Both the position numbers and the translations under genes were made by a program. The notes below the pieces were generated by a model. That model searched no databases. It saw nothing but the letters and a program-made list of their open reading frames with translations, and had not been told where the DNA came from. DNA of 8,920 nucleotides from Defluviitaleaceae bacterium (lineage in GTDB: Bacteria > Bacillota > Clostridia > Lachnospirales > WQUN01): NCBI GenBank assembly GCA_009783525.1, contig WRDG01000082.1, positions 1 through 8,920 on the forward strand. Direction: 5' to 3'. Numbering within the stretch: the first letter of the stretch is position 1; every line of letters starts with the position of its first letter. Below, piece by piece: positions 1 to 7,125 of the stretch.

Positions 1-2
1 AA

Positions 3-824
3 AATAATAAACCCGTCGCTATTGTTAAACCGAACGATTCGGTTATTTTTTACAACTTCAGGCCCGACAGAGCCCGCGAGATAACGCACGCGTTCTGCGA
101 TCCTAATTTTAATAATTTTGACCGGCAGAACGGTTTTTTCCCTCTCTTTTATGTTTGCATGACGGATTACGATCCGACCATTCCAAATAAAACGGTTGCA
201 TACTGCGAACATTCGCTCGATATGGTTTTGGGCCGGTATCTTTCAAATAAAGGTTTGACGCAGCTTCGTTTAGCGGAAACTACCAAGTACGCGCATGTAA
301 CATTCTTTTTTAACGCGGGCGCCGAACAACCGTACGCCAACGAAAGCCGCATATTAATACCTACCCCTACGGTCGCGACATATGATTTGCAACCCGAAAT
401 GAGCGCATACGGAATTGCCGATGCGGCCGTAAGCGCTGTCGAATCATGCGAATACGACGTAATCGTAATGAATTTCGCAAATGCGGACATGGTTGGACAC
501 ACCGGCATCTTCGACGCCGCCGTCGCCGCAATAGAAGCCGTTGACGAATGCGTGGGCAAGGTTGCCGATGCCGTGATAAAAGCCGACGGCCAAATGTTTA
601 TATGCGCCGACCACGGAAATTCGGATCAAATGATCGACTACAATACGGGCGAACCGATGACCGCGCACACAACCAACCCCGTGCCTTTTATTCTTGTAAA
701 TTGTAAAAAAGCGAAGGGTTTGGCCGGCGGAGGTAAATTGTGCGACATCGCTCCGACCTTGCTCGACATGATGGATATTGAAAAACCAAAAGAAATGACC
801 GGCCGTTCTTTGTTGATCGGCTGA
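3..824 (+). CDS. gpmI: 2,3-bisphosphoglycerate-independent phosphoglycerate mutase, C-terminal part (5' end outside window)
   Basis: This cytoplasmic glycolytic enzyme interconverts 3- and 2-phosphoglycerate with two Mn ions and a phosphoserine intermediate. The frame is open from base 3, so the ATG at 159 is internal and the real start lies off the window. About 273 of the usual ~510 residues are present. The substrate-binding segment NFRPDRAREIT is encoded near base 53. The lysine of KYAHVTFFF is at 285-287. The phosphatase-domain metal ligands are all visible: Asp 486-488 and His 498-500 in NADMVGHTG, Asp-His at 609-614 in ADHGNSD, and His 666-668 in AHTTNPVP. The C-terminal CDIAPTLLDMM and TGRSLL signatures are intact. 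A small oddity is FFFNAG where many homologues have FFFNGG. The stop overlaps the most upstream start of the next gene. The Ser nucleophile domain is not visible. Confidence 0.97.
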   Translation, partial: NNKPVAIVKPNDSVIFYNFRPDRAREITHAFCDPNFNNFDRQNGFFPLFYVCMTDYDPTIPNKTVAYCEHSLDMVLGRYLSNKGLTQLRLAETTKYAHVTFFFNAGAEQPYANESRILIPTPTVATYDLQPEMSAYGIADAAVSAVESCEYDVIVMNFANADMVGHTGIFDAAVAAIEAVDECVGKVADAVIKADGQMFICADHGNSDQMIDYNTGEPMTAHTTNPVPFILVNCKKAKGLAGGGKLCDIAPTLLDMMDIEKPKEMTGRSLLIG

Positions 825-2407
825 TGACGGCGGTGAGACATATGAGCAAGATAATTTATTTTATTGCGTTTTTATTTTTAACGGCAGTTTTTTTTGCCGG
901 CGCGAACGTAAACACGTCCGCCTTTACCGTTCCCGCGCAAATAAGGGTGGGCCTCGAAACAAACCATTACGAAACGGACAGTATAATAATTTCAAATTCC
1001 GATATTTTGATCGGCTATGAGCGCAACGGTCAGTTCCTCAGCCAGGCTTCGCTGTCGGGAGTCGATTCGTATGCCGCGCGGCCTTTAAACACTCATTGCA
1101 TTCGTTTTCCGTCAGTTTACGATACATTGGGCCAAGCGCGGCTGGCTGCCTCGATTATGTCGGACGCCAACACAGCGTGCGTTCCAGCTATTACGGCAAA
1201 CGGAAGCTGGCGGGTGTTCGGCATTAACTACGAAACAGAAAACGCCGCGCGGTTGGCTGCCGACGATTACGGCTGCGAATATGTTTCGATCAGCGGAAAA
1301 CGAATAGCATTTTACGCAAACACATCTGCCGTTTTAATTTGGGACCGTCCCGATGATTATCCGCAAATACGAAACAACGAGAGCGGCCAAATAAAATTGG
1401 GCAGCCGCGAATACCGCGGAATTATCGAAATCGGAAGGTATTCCGGATTGAAACTAACCGCGGTAAATGTGATAAATTTAGAAGATTATTTGTTAAGCGT
1501 CGTGCCGTCCGAAATGCCGTCGGGATGGAGCGACGAGGCATTAAAAGCTCAAGCCGTTGCCTCGCGTAGTTATGCGATCACACGATCTGAAGCGTACAAC
1601 GGAAAACCGTATGATCTTTGCGACCGGACGCACTGCCAATTATATGTCGGGGCGACGAGAGAAAACGAAGCGGCGGCGGCGGCTGTTTTTGCCACGCGCG
1701 GGCAGTTGGCAATGTACGGCGGGTTACCGATTAACGCATGCTATTTTGCGTCAAGCGGCGGGCATACAGACAATTCGGAAAATGTATGGTTTGCCGCCGA
1801 ACCTTACCTTAGAGCTGTTTTTGATCCTTACGAGTTCGAACCTTCAAAATGGACGCGGGCTTTTACGCTTGACGAAATAACCGACTTGCTTCGGCGAGAC
1901 AACGTAAGGATCGGAGCGGCAACCGGCATTACAACGGTATCCGACGTTTCCGGGCGAGTTCAGTCAATGACGGTTACGGGGACGTCCGGTTCCCATACAT
2001 ATTCTAAAGAAGCCATTCGAAGTTTTTTTTCTGCGTCTTCGGGCGGAGAATTAATGAGCAGAAATTTTGAATTGACTAACGGCCGTTTGGATACGGAACC
2101 GACATACGTTTTTGTTTACGACGGCGTCCAAACCGTTCGTAAAGAGTTAAATGGTCTTGCAGCGGTTTCGTCCGCAAACGTTTCGTTTGTAGCATCTGCC
2201 GTGCGCGTCCGCGGAAATATAACAGCGTCCACTCTTTCGGTTTCAACCCAGGTCATAAAATCCGACGGAGACGAAATAATTTTGCAAGGAAGCGGCTGGG
2301 GCCACGGAGTAGGAATGAGCCAAAGGGGCGCGGAAGGTTTGGCGCGGCGCGGTTACGACTACATATCGATCTTGAAATATTATTACACGGGTATAACGGT
2401 CGAATGA
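824..2407 (+). CDS. SpoIID/LytB-domain peptidoglycan lytic transglycosylase-like protein, secreted or membrane-anchored
   Basis: SpoIID-family proteins cleave peptidoglycan glycan strands, classically during engulfment in sporulation; LytB relatives act in vegetative cells. Residues about 7-30 form a hydrophobic signal peptide or anchor (IIYFIAFLFLTAVFFAG). Residues about 90-165 contain a repeat-like stretch (RVFGINYETENAARLA) that resembles a SPOR peptidoglycan-binding domain; this is inference. The SpoIID domain follows, with NLEDYLLSVVPSEMP. Glu230 in that segment corresponds to the catalytic Glu. The CDRTHC motif (C266, H270, C271) matches the zinc-binding motif of clostridial SpoIID. The C-terminal GWGHGVGMSQRGAEG begins near residue 491. 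The ATG at 824 overlaps the gpmI stop. The in-frame ATG at 842 has GGTGAG at 832-837 and gives a cleaner signal peptide, so the true start may be 842 (521 aa). Whether this is SpoIID itself or a vegetative paralogue cannot be decided from the sequence. Confidence 0.92.
   Translation: MTAVRHMSKIIYFIAFLFLTAVFFAGANVNTSAFTVPAQIRVGLETNHYETDSIIISNSDILIGYERNGQFLSQASLSGVDSYAARPLNTHCIRFPSVYDTLGQARLAASIMSDANTACVPAITANGSWRVFGINYETENAARLAADDYGCEYVSISGKRIAFYANTSAVLIWDRPDDYPQIRNNESGQIKLGSREYRGIIEIGRYSGLKLTAVNVINLEDYLLSVVPSEMPSGWSDEALKAQAVASRSYAITRSEAYNGKPYDLCDRTHCQLYVGATRENEAAAAAVFATRGQLAMYGGLPINACYFASSGGHTDNSENVWFAAEPYLRAVFDPYEFEPSKWTRAFTLDEITDLLRRDNVRIGAATGITTVSDVSGRVQSMTVTGTSGSHTYSKEAIRSFFSASSGGELMSRNFELTNGRLDTEPTYVFVYDGVQTVRKELNGLAAVSSANVSFVASAVRVRGNITASTLSVSTQVIKSDGDEIILQGSGWGHGVGMSQRGAEGLARRGYDYISILKYYYTGITVE
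832..837 (+). promoter_or_regulatory. Possible ribosome-binding site favouring the 842 start of the SpoIID-like gene
   Basis: GGTGAG lies 4 nt before the in-frame ATG at 842. The ATG at 824 would instead rely on coupling from the overlapping gpmI stop. The spacing is slightly short, so the choice between starts is open. Confidence 0.4.
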
Positions 2408-3438
2408 GCGGCAAACGAAGCGATTATTATTACGACTTACCGAACCGTTTGATTGCGCAGGATCCCCTGCCCGAACGAAGCGGTTCTCGTTTGCTGCATT
2501 TAAATAAAAAAACAGGCGCGGTAATTCATCACGCCTGTTTTTTTAATGTGCTTGACTACTTATCGCCCGGCGACTGCATTGTTTTTAACGACACGCGCGT
2601 AATAAATGCAAGGCTTTACGGACAAAAGGAAGATAACGAAAAAAAAATCGAACTTTTACTGCATAAACGGATCGACGACACTCGTTGGGAAATTTTATGC
2701 AAGCCTGGACGTAAATGCAAACCGGGTGATTCGTTGCTTTTATGCGACGGTAAATTAACCGTTCAAATCGAAAAAATTATTGAAGGCGGGCTTCGCGTTG
2801 CTAAGCTTGCTCACGACGTTCCGCTTGATGAACTGCTCGCCGTATACGGCGAAACACCGCTGCCTCATTACATAAAAAAACCGATCGGCAACCCCGAGCG
2901 CTATCAAACTGTATACGCAAAATATGACGGTTCGGTTGCGGCTCCAACTGCGGGATTGCATTTTACGGACGAGTTGATATTCCGTTTAAAGCAAAACGGC
3001 GTCGAAATCGTTTTTCTAACGCTTCACGTAGGACTCGGCACGTTTCGGCCCGTAAAGACCGAAAATATCGCCGACCATCATATGCACAGCGAATACTGCC
3101 GCATCAATAAAGATGAAGCCGAAAAAATAAACCGCGCAAAAAAAAATGGCTGCCGAATTGTTGCGGTTGGGACCACATGCTGCAGGACGCTCGAAAGCCG
3201 TGCTTGCTTTGACGGTTTTGTGCAGCCGGGCGAAGGGTGGACCGATATTTTTATTTATCCCGGTTATCGTTTCAAATGCGCGGACGGATTGATAACAAAT
3301 TTTCATTTGCCTGAATCAACTTTAATCATGCTCGTTTCGGCGTTCGCAGGACGCGAATACGTATTGAACGCATACAGGGAAGCGGTCGAAAATGAATACC
3401 GATTTTTTAGTTTCGGCGACGCGATGCTGATTACATAA
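2404..3438 (+). CDS. queA: S-adenosylmethionine:tRNA ribosyltransferase-isomerase
   Basis: QueA transfers and isomerises the ribosyl part of S-adenosylmethionine onto 7-aminomethyl-7-deazaguanine in tRNA, giving epoxyqueuosine at the wobble position of GUN-anticodon tRNAs. It is cytoplasmic. The 344 residues are full length for the family. Family signatures appear in order: YDLPNRLIAQDPLPERSGSRLL at the N-terminus, FNDTRVINARL around residues 61-71, VAAPTAGLHF at 178-187, LHVGLGTFRPV from 207, VGTTCCRTLES, and NFHLPES at 299-305. The start ATG shares bases with the stop of the preceding gene (ATGA), suggesting translational coupling. The usual partner gene tgt is not the next gene downstream. 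A strong terminator-like hairpin lies inside codons 34-48 and is listed separately. Confidence 0.98.
   Translation: MSGKRSDYYYDLPNRLIAQDPLPERSGSRLLHLNKKTGAVIHHACFFNVLDYLSPGDCIVFNDTRVINARLYGQKEDNEKKIELLLHKRIDDTRWEILCKPGRKCKPGDSLLLCDGKLTVQIEKIIEGGLRVAKLAHDVPLDELLAVYGETPLPHYIKKPIGNPERYQTVYAKYDGSVAAPTAGLHFTDELIFRLKQNGVEIVFLTLHVGLGTFRPVKTENIADHHMHSEYCRINKDEAEKINRAKKNGCRIVAVGTTCCRTLESRACFDGFVQPGEGWTDIFIYPGYRFKCADGLITNFHLPESTLIMLVSAFAGREYVLNAYREAVENEYRFFSFGDAMLIT
2505..2545. terminator. Intragenic bidirectional terminator-like hairpin inside queA
   Basis: A perfect 14-bp inverted repeat pairs 2505-2518 with 2532-2545 around a 13-nt loop. The inner six pairs are CAGGCG with CGCCTG, flanked by seven A on the left and seven T on the right. 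On either strand this gives a GC stem followed by a U tract, the form of an intrinsic terminator. It encodes conserved QueA protein sequence (KKTGAVIHHACFF), so ribosomes translating queA would normally disrupt it. Function is inference; the six GC-rich pairs make a stem of moderate strength. Confidence 0.5.
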
Positions 3439-3606
3439 AATATTTTTTTGTAATGAACTAATTATTAACGGCAGCAGTGCCCAAAAATTTATTTAATAGT
3501 GAACCGTTTTCGAAATTAATTCCGGCGCAAACAAAATGCAAATTGAAAAAAATTTAAACGTGCGTCTGCAAGCAAATTAACAATTAAGCAAAATAATAAG
3601 GGGGAA
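3439..3606. other. AT-rich intergenic region between queA and the sugar module
   Basis: This 168-bp gap is the longest in the window and the likeliest place for the promoter of the three downstream genes. It holds a T run at 3442-3449 with no GC stem before it, several AT-rich partial dyads, and GCGTCTGCA at 3562-3570, which recurs in the next gap. I could not identify a convincing -35/-10 pair with correct spacing. I see no small gene in it. Confidence 0.4.
3598..3604 (+). promoter_or_regulatory. Ribosome-binding site that selects the 3613 start
   Basis: AAGGGGG ends 2 nt before the ATG at 3607 but 8 nt before the in-frame ATG at 3613. Only the second spacing is workable, so the protein most likely begins MALKFQYDPW. 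Confidence 0.65.
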
Positions 3607-4863
3607 ATGAAAATGGCACTAAAATTTCAATATGATCCTTGGCCAATTGCAAAAACGGTCGAAATCGGATGCGAAACGTATTCCACTTCAGCGTTGCCAA
3701 AAGGGATCCGCGTAATAGACGACATCGGAATAGCGGCGGCAGACGCATTGGACGGCTCACTGCTGTACAGAGCGCCCACCGTTTTATATGAGGTTCGTTC
3801 AACTATCACACCGGGCGGCGATTATTTGGTTATGTTCCCGGTCGGCGGCCATTACAACCAAACAGATCGAAAGATCAACACGATGATGGCCCTGCGTTCA
3901 TCCGACAAAGGCAAAACTTGGTCGAATCCGTACGTTGCTTTTAACATCGAATACAACCAGCACGGTTTCATCCCTTTGATACCGAAAGGCTCCAAACGCA
4001 TTTACAGTTTCGGTACGCAGGCTGTATTCGGATTATTTACACGGGAAGACGGCTTGTTCGAAAACGCGCCCATCGGGTATTTGTATTCGGACGACGACGG
4101 CTTCACATGGAAGGGCCCGACGCTTATAAATCCGGTTAACGACCCGGGCTTTACCGGGATGTCCGTCATGCGGATGTGCGAAACGAATAAAGGCACATGG
4201 CTGCTCGGCACGCACGAAGGGTACCATGATCCGCAGCCTTGCAAATCTAACCTGTACATGCTTCGTTCAGAAGATCAAGGCGAAAGCTGGGAGCTTTTAC
4301 CCGGCAGACGCACGAACGGCTGGCATGTGATGCCGTTTCACCGCATGGACGAAGGCCGTCCTATCCAAGTCGGCGACCGCATCCTGTTTATAACGCGCAC
4401 GCCTCAAGGACATCTATGGGCGTTGTGGAGCGACGACGACGGTAAAACATGGACCGATCCGGTACCAACGCCGCTCGTTCATCCAGACGCGCCGCCTATG
4501 ATAACGCATTTGTCGGACGGAAAGACATTGGTATGCCTGCATCACAATCGTTTCCACGATTTTGAGTACACCGGATTAGACGCAAACAAGGTATCGATAA
4601 TGGGCGACCGTTCAGAAATTTGGGCCGCTTTTTCTTCTGACTGCGGAAAAACATGGAGCGAGCCGGGATTTTTATATTGCAACGCCGTCGCGTACAAAGA
4701 AGGTTGGCCTCCGTTTTTCAATAACCAGTGTTCGTATAACGACTTGTATGTTGACGGAAATGTCGTAAACATTTATGTCCCGCATCGCTGGCATCAAGTA
4801 TTGCATTTGCAAATAAAAGAAGAAGATTTGCTGAAGCTTCCCAAAAAAAATGAATTGATGTGA
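3607..4863 (+). CDS. Cytoplasmic sialidase-fold (BNR/Asp-box) protein, putative glycoside hydrolase of unknown specificity
   Basis: Five Asp-boxes (S-x-D-x-G-x-T/S-W) are visible, numbered from 3607: residues 98-105 (SSDKGKTW), 161-168 (SDDDGFTW), 221-228 (SEDQGESW), 275-282 (SDDDGKTW) and 343-350 (SSDCGKTW). Their spacing of roughly 55-65 residues fits a six-bladed sialidase-type propeller. YRAP at 54-57 sits where sialidases carry the (F/Y)RIP motif with the first carboxylate-binding Arg. I could not confidently assign the rest of the Arg triad or the Tyr/Glu catalytic pair. There is no signal peptide or membrane segment, so it is probably cytoplasmic. The best start is 3613 (416 aa). It heads the sugar module, ahead of a GH-A-like glycosidase and an MDR dehydrogenase. 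The fold is secure; sialic acid as substrate is not, and no nanA/nanE/nanK genes are nearby. Confidence 0.85.
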   Translation: MKMALKFQYDPWPIAKTVEIGCETYSTSALPKGIRVIDDIGIAAADALDGSLLYRAPTVLYEVRSTITPGGDYLVMFPVGGHYNQTDRKINTMMALRSSDKGKTWSNPYVAFNIEYNQHGFIPLIPKGSKRIYSFGTQAVFGLFTREDGLFENAPIGYLYSDDDGFTWKGPTLINPVNDPGFTGMSVMRMCETNKGTWLLGTHEGYHDPQPCKSNLYMLRSEDQGESWELLPGRRTNGWHVMPFHRMDEGRPIQVGDRILFITRTPQGHLWALWSDDDGKTWTDPVPTPLVHPDAPPMITHLSDGKTLVCLHHNRFHDFEYTGLDANKVSIMGDRSEIWAAFSSDCGKTWSEPGFLYCNAVAYKEGWPPFFNNQCSYNDLYVDGNVVNIYVPHRWHQVLHLQIKEEDLLKLPKKNELM

Positions 4864-4898
4864 AGTTTGATAAAAGTATTTAATAAATAGAAAGGCGC

Positions 4899-4922
4899 GT
4901 CTGCATTAAAAATAATGCGGAT
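4899..4922. repeat. Inverted repeat upstream of the GH-A-like gene
   Basis: GCATTA at 4903-4908 and TAATGC at 4913-4918 form a perfect 6-bp dyad around AAAA. Allowing two G-U pairs, an RNA stem could extend to 10 bp (4899-4908 with 4913-4922). No T run follows, so it is not an intrinsic terminator. It could be an operator or a 5' mRNA structure, and it lies just upstream of the two candidate starts. Confidence 0.4.
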
Positions 4923-4936
4923 CGAACGGTAAAAAT

Positions 4937-7108
4937 ATGTGGAGATTTGAATATAAAGGTGATCCTTGTAAAGAAGGCACGATGCTTGATTTACGTTATC
5001 TAAACGAAAAAACCGCAGGCGAAACCGGTTTTGTCGGCCTTTCAAATAATAAAGAAGCCTTCGTAAAAGGAGACGGGTCGCTTATCAGGTTTTGGGCGTT
5101 CAACTCATTTACATACCGCCGTTCATTTGACGAGTTAAAAACTCATGCGCGGTTTTTGGCAAAGATAGGCGTCAACATGGTTCGTATGCACGGCTCCGCT
5201 AATCCAAAAAAACCCGATCAAATTATTACGGGTTTCGATGAAACGAACAGGGAGCAAGCATGGCGGATGGTCGCCGCAATGAAAGAGCAAGGCATTTATT
5301 CAACCATTTCGCCGTATTGGCCGCACAACGGCCATTGCGGAAATATCGATGCGGAAGCTTATTGGGGCATACAAGATTATAAAGGCGACATGGGTTTATG
5401 GGGGCTGTTGTTTTTCAACGAAAAAATGCAAGAAGGATATAAAGCATGGACGAGCGCGATGTACACCGAAAAAAATCCATATACCGGCGTCGCGCTTTGC
5501 GAAGAAACTGCCATAGCCATTATCCAAATACAAAACGAGGATAGCTTGTTGTTTTGGACGGTAGACCATATAACCGGCGCGCAGCGGAAACTGCTCGAAA
5601 AGAAATTTACCGAATGGTCTGCAGCAAAATACGGCAGCTTTAACGCCGCTAAAAATCAATGGGACGGGTTCGCGCTCGAAGAAGACGATGCAACGGCCGG
5701 ACGTTTCGGCGTGATGCGGATGTGGAATATGGTAAACCCAAACGAACCGACGTCGCAGCGTGCGGCCGATACCGCAGAATTTTTAACAAGAACCATGTAC
5801 GATTTTCATGAAATGATCGAACGGCATTACAGAAGCATCGGCTGCAAACAATTGATCAATGCAAACAACTGGCGGCCTGCAAACCTTCCGAAATTGAACG
5901 ACCTGGAACGCTGGTCGAACACACCCAACGCCGTCATCGGATTAAACAGATATTTTACCGGGCTGCACGATGGTCCGTACAACGGCTGGCGGATTGATGC
6001 AGGAGATAAAATAATCGATCAAAGCGCGACAAAAAATCCGCGCGCTCTTACTGTCAACATCAAACAAGTTGCCGGCTGCCCGCATATAGTGCCCGAAAGT
6101 ACATGGGTAACGCCGCTGCGCTATCAGGCCGAAGGCCCGCTGCTTGTATCCGCTTACTCATCGTTAACGGGCGTAAATATTTTTTATTGGTTTGCCACGG
6201 GAGACGTAACGTACGCGGACGATCATTATTTTACCAAACACGCGAGCAAAGGCGAGCCGGGTTTTTCGAAATGGTCATCGGACATTCCGGCGCTGCAGGG
6301 AATGTTTCCCGCTGCTGCGTTGCTTTTCCGCGAGGGCTATATAAAACAGGCGGAACCCGTCATATACGAAGAAAGATCATTGGAAGACATGTTCAAAATG
6401 AAATATCCGGTCATTACCGAAGACGAAGGCTTCGACCCGAACCGCGACGAAGGTTTGCGCGGCAAAGAAAACGATTCGCCGTACGGGATCGACGCGCTTA
6501 CGTTTCTGGCGGGACCCGTACGAGTTAAATACGGCACCGAAATAAGCAGAGCCGATGTAAAACCTCTTGACGATTACATAGACAAGATAAATAAAACTGT
6601 CAGGAGCGTTACAGAAGAATTGAAAATCGATTACGGCAAAGGGATTTTTACCATGAACTCCCCATGCGCAAAAGGCGCTGCAGGTTTTTTAAACACCGTG
6701 CCGTCCATTGACTTAAAAGGCGTCAGGATAAAATGCGAAAACGATTATTTAAGCGTCGTTTTGGTTTCGATGGACAAGCAGCCGCTCAATGTTTCTAAAA
6801 AAATTTTATTGCAAGTAGGTACCGTGATGATGCCCGAAGGTTTCGAAACTGTACCCGACGTTTATATAGATAAAGAAACCAATGAAACCGTGCCGTGCGA
6901 ACGCATTACAAAAACTGGCAACCTGCCGTGGGTGGCGGAAGACATAAGAGTTGTCATTACAATTGACAACAAATTCCTCGAGCGCATGAATTTGCTCGAT
7001 GAAAACGGCGAAACAAGAAAAACTGAAAGTATCAGAGTGAACAACGCAGGGCTGCTTGAAATTTATCTGCCGCACGACGCGATGTATATCATTCTTGACT
7101 GTCAGTAA
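4937..7108 (+). CDS. Clan GH-A-like (beta/alpha)8 glycoside hydrolase with C-terminal beta-rich extension, cytoplasmic
   Basis: The N-terminal 450 or so residues read as a TIM-barrel glycosidase. DGSLIRFWAFNSFTYRR precedes the first strand, and FLAKIGVNMVRMHG is a typical strand-2 segment. IIQIQNEDSLLFW carries an Asn-Glu pair (N200, E201) at the clan's acid/base position. HIVPESTWVTP places E387 at the strand-7 nucleophile position. Residues about 590-723 include DYGKGIFTMNSPCAKGAAGF and VVLVSMDKQPLNVSKKILL, resembling the beta-sandwich tail of related large glycosidases. The catalytic assignments are inferred from pattern. Neither a signal peptide nor a transmembrane segment is seen. The ATG at 4937 has no clear ribosome-binding site. 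The in-frame ATG at 4982, preceded by AAGAAGG, would give 708 aa beginning MLDLRYLNE, close to where conserved sequence seems to begin. I cannot name a GH family or substrate. Confidence 0.82.
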   Translation: MWRFEYKGDPCKEGTMLDLRYLNEKTAGETGFVGLSNNKEAFVKGDGSLIRFWAFNSFTYRRSFDELKTHARFLAKIGVNMVRMHGSANPKKPDQIITGFDETNREQAWRMVAAMKEQGIYSTISPYWPHNGHCGNIDAEAYWGIQDYKGDMGLWGLLFFNEKMQEGYKAWTSAMYTEKNPYTGVALCEETAIAIIQIQNEDSLLFWTVDHITGAQRKLLEKKFTEWSAAKYGSFNAAKNQWDGFALEEDDATAGRFGVMRMWNMVNPNEPTSQRAADTAEFLTRTMYDFHEMIERHYRSIGCKQLINANNWRPANLPKLNDLERWSNTPNAVIGLNRYFTGLHDGPYNGWRIDAGDKIIDQSATKNPRALTVNIKQVAGCPHIVPESTWVTPLRYQAEGPLLVSAYSSLTGVNIFYWFATGDVTYADDHYFTKHASKGEPGFSKWSSDIPALQGMFPAAALLFREGYIKQAEPVIYEERSLEDMFKMKYPVITEDEGFDPNRDEGLRGKENDSPYGIDALTFLAGPVRVKYGTEISRADVKPLDDYIDKINKTVRSVTEELKIDYGKGIFTMNSPCAKGAAGFLNTVPSIDLKGVRIKCENDYLSVVLVSMDKQPLNVSKKILLQVGTVMMPEGFETVPDVYIDKETNETVPCERITKTGNLPWVAEDIRVVITIDNKFLERMNLLDENGETRKTESIRVNNAGLLEIYLPHDAMYIILDCQ
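4971..4977 (+). promoter_or_regulatory. Possible ribosome-binding site for the alternative 4982 start of the glycosidase
   Basis: AAGAAGG lies 4 nt before the ATG at 4982. The upstream ATG at 4937 is preceded by an A-rich stretch with no purine-rich core complementary to 16S rRNA. This favours 4982 but does not settle it. Confidence 0.4.
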
Positions 7109-7111
7109 ACG

Positions 7112-7118
7112 AAAGGTG
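7112..7118 (+). promoter_or_regulatory. Ribosome-binding site of the MDR dehydrogenase gene
   Basis: AAAGGTG lies 7 nt before the ATG at 7126, directly after the glycosidase stop at 7106-7108. The 17-bp gap leaves no room for a promoter, so the two genes probably share a transcript. Confidence 0.7.
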
Positions 7119-7125
7119 CAATTAT

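Noticed and set aside
1557..1880. Open frame of 107 codons on the + strand
   Set aside because: It is an out-of-frame shadow within the conserved SpoIID domain, with Arg/Lys-rich low-complexity content.
3431..3450. T run just after queA as an intrinsic terminator
   Set aside because: Only AT pairs can form before the T run and there is no GC stem, so it does not meet the form of an intrinsic terminator.
3498..3514. Catabolite-response (cre)-like site around GAACCGTTTTC
   Set aside because: It has a CG core and partial symmetry, but it misses several consensus positions and would need a one-base gap to align.
4867..4895. Promoter with TTGATA as -35 upstream of the glycosidase gene
   Set aside because: Nothing like TATAAT appears at 16-18 nt spacing.
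6103..6528. Open frame of 141 codons on the + strand
   Set aside because: It lies wholly inside the glycosidase gene in another frame and is Arg-rich without domain signatures.
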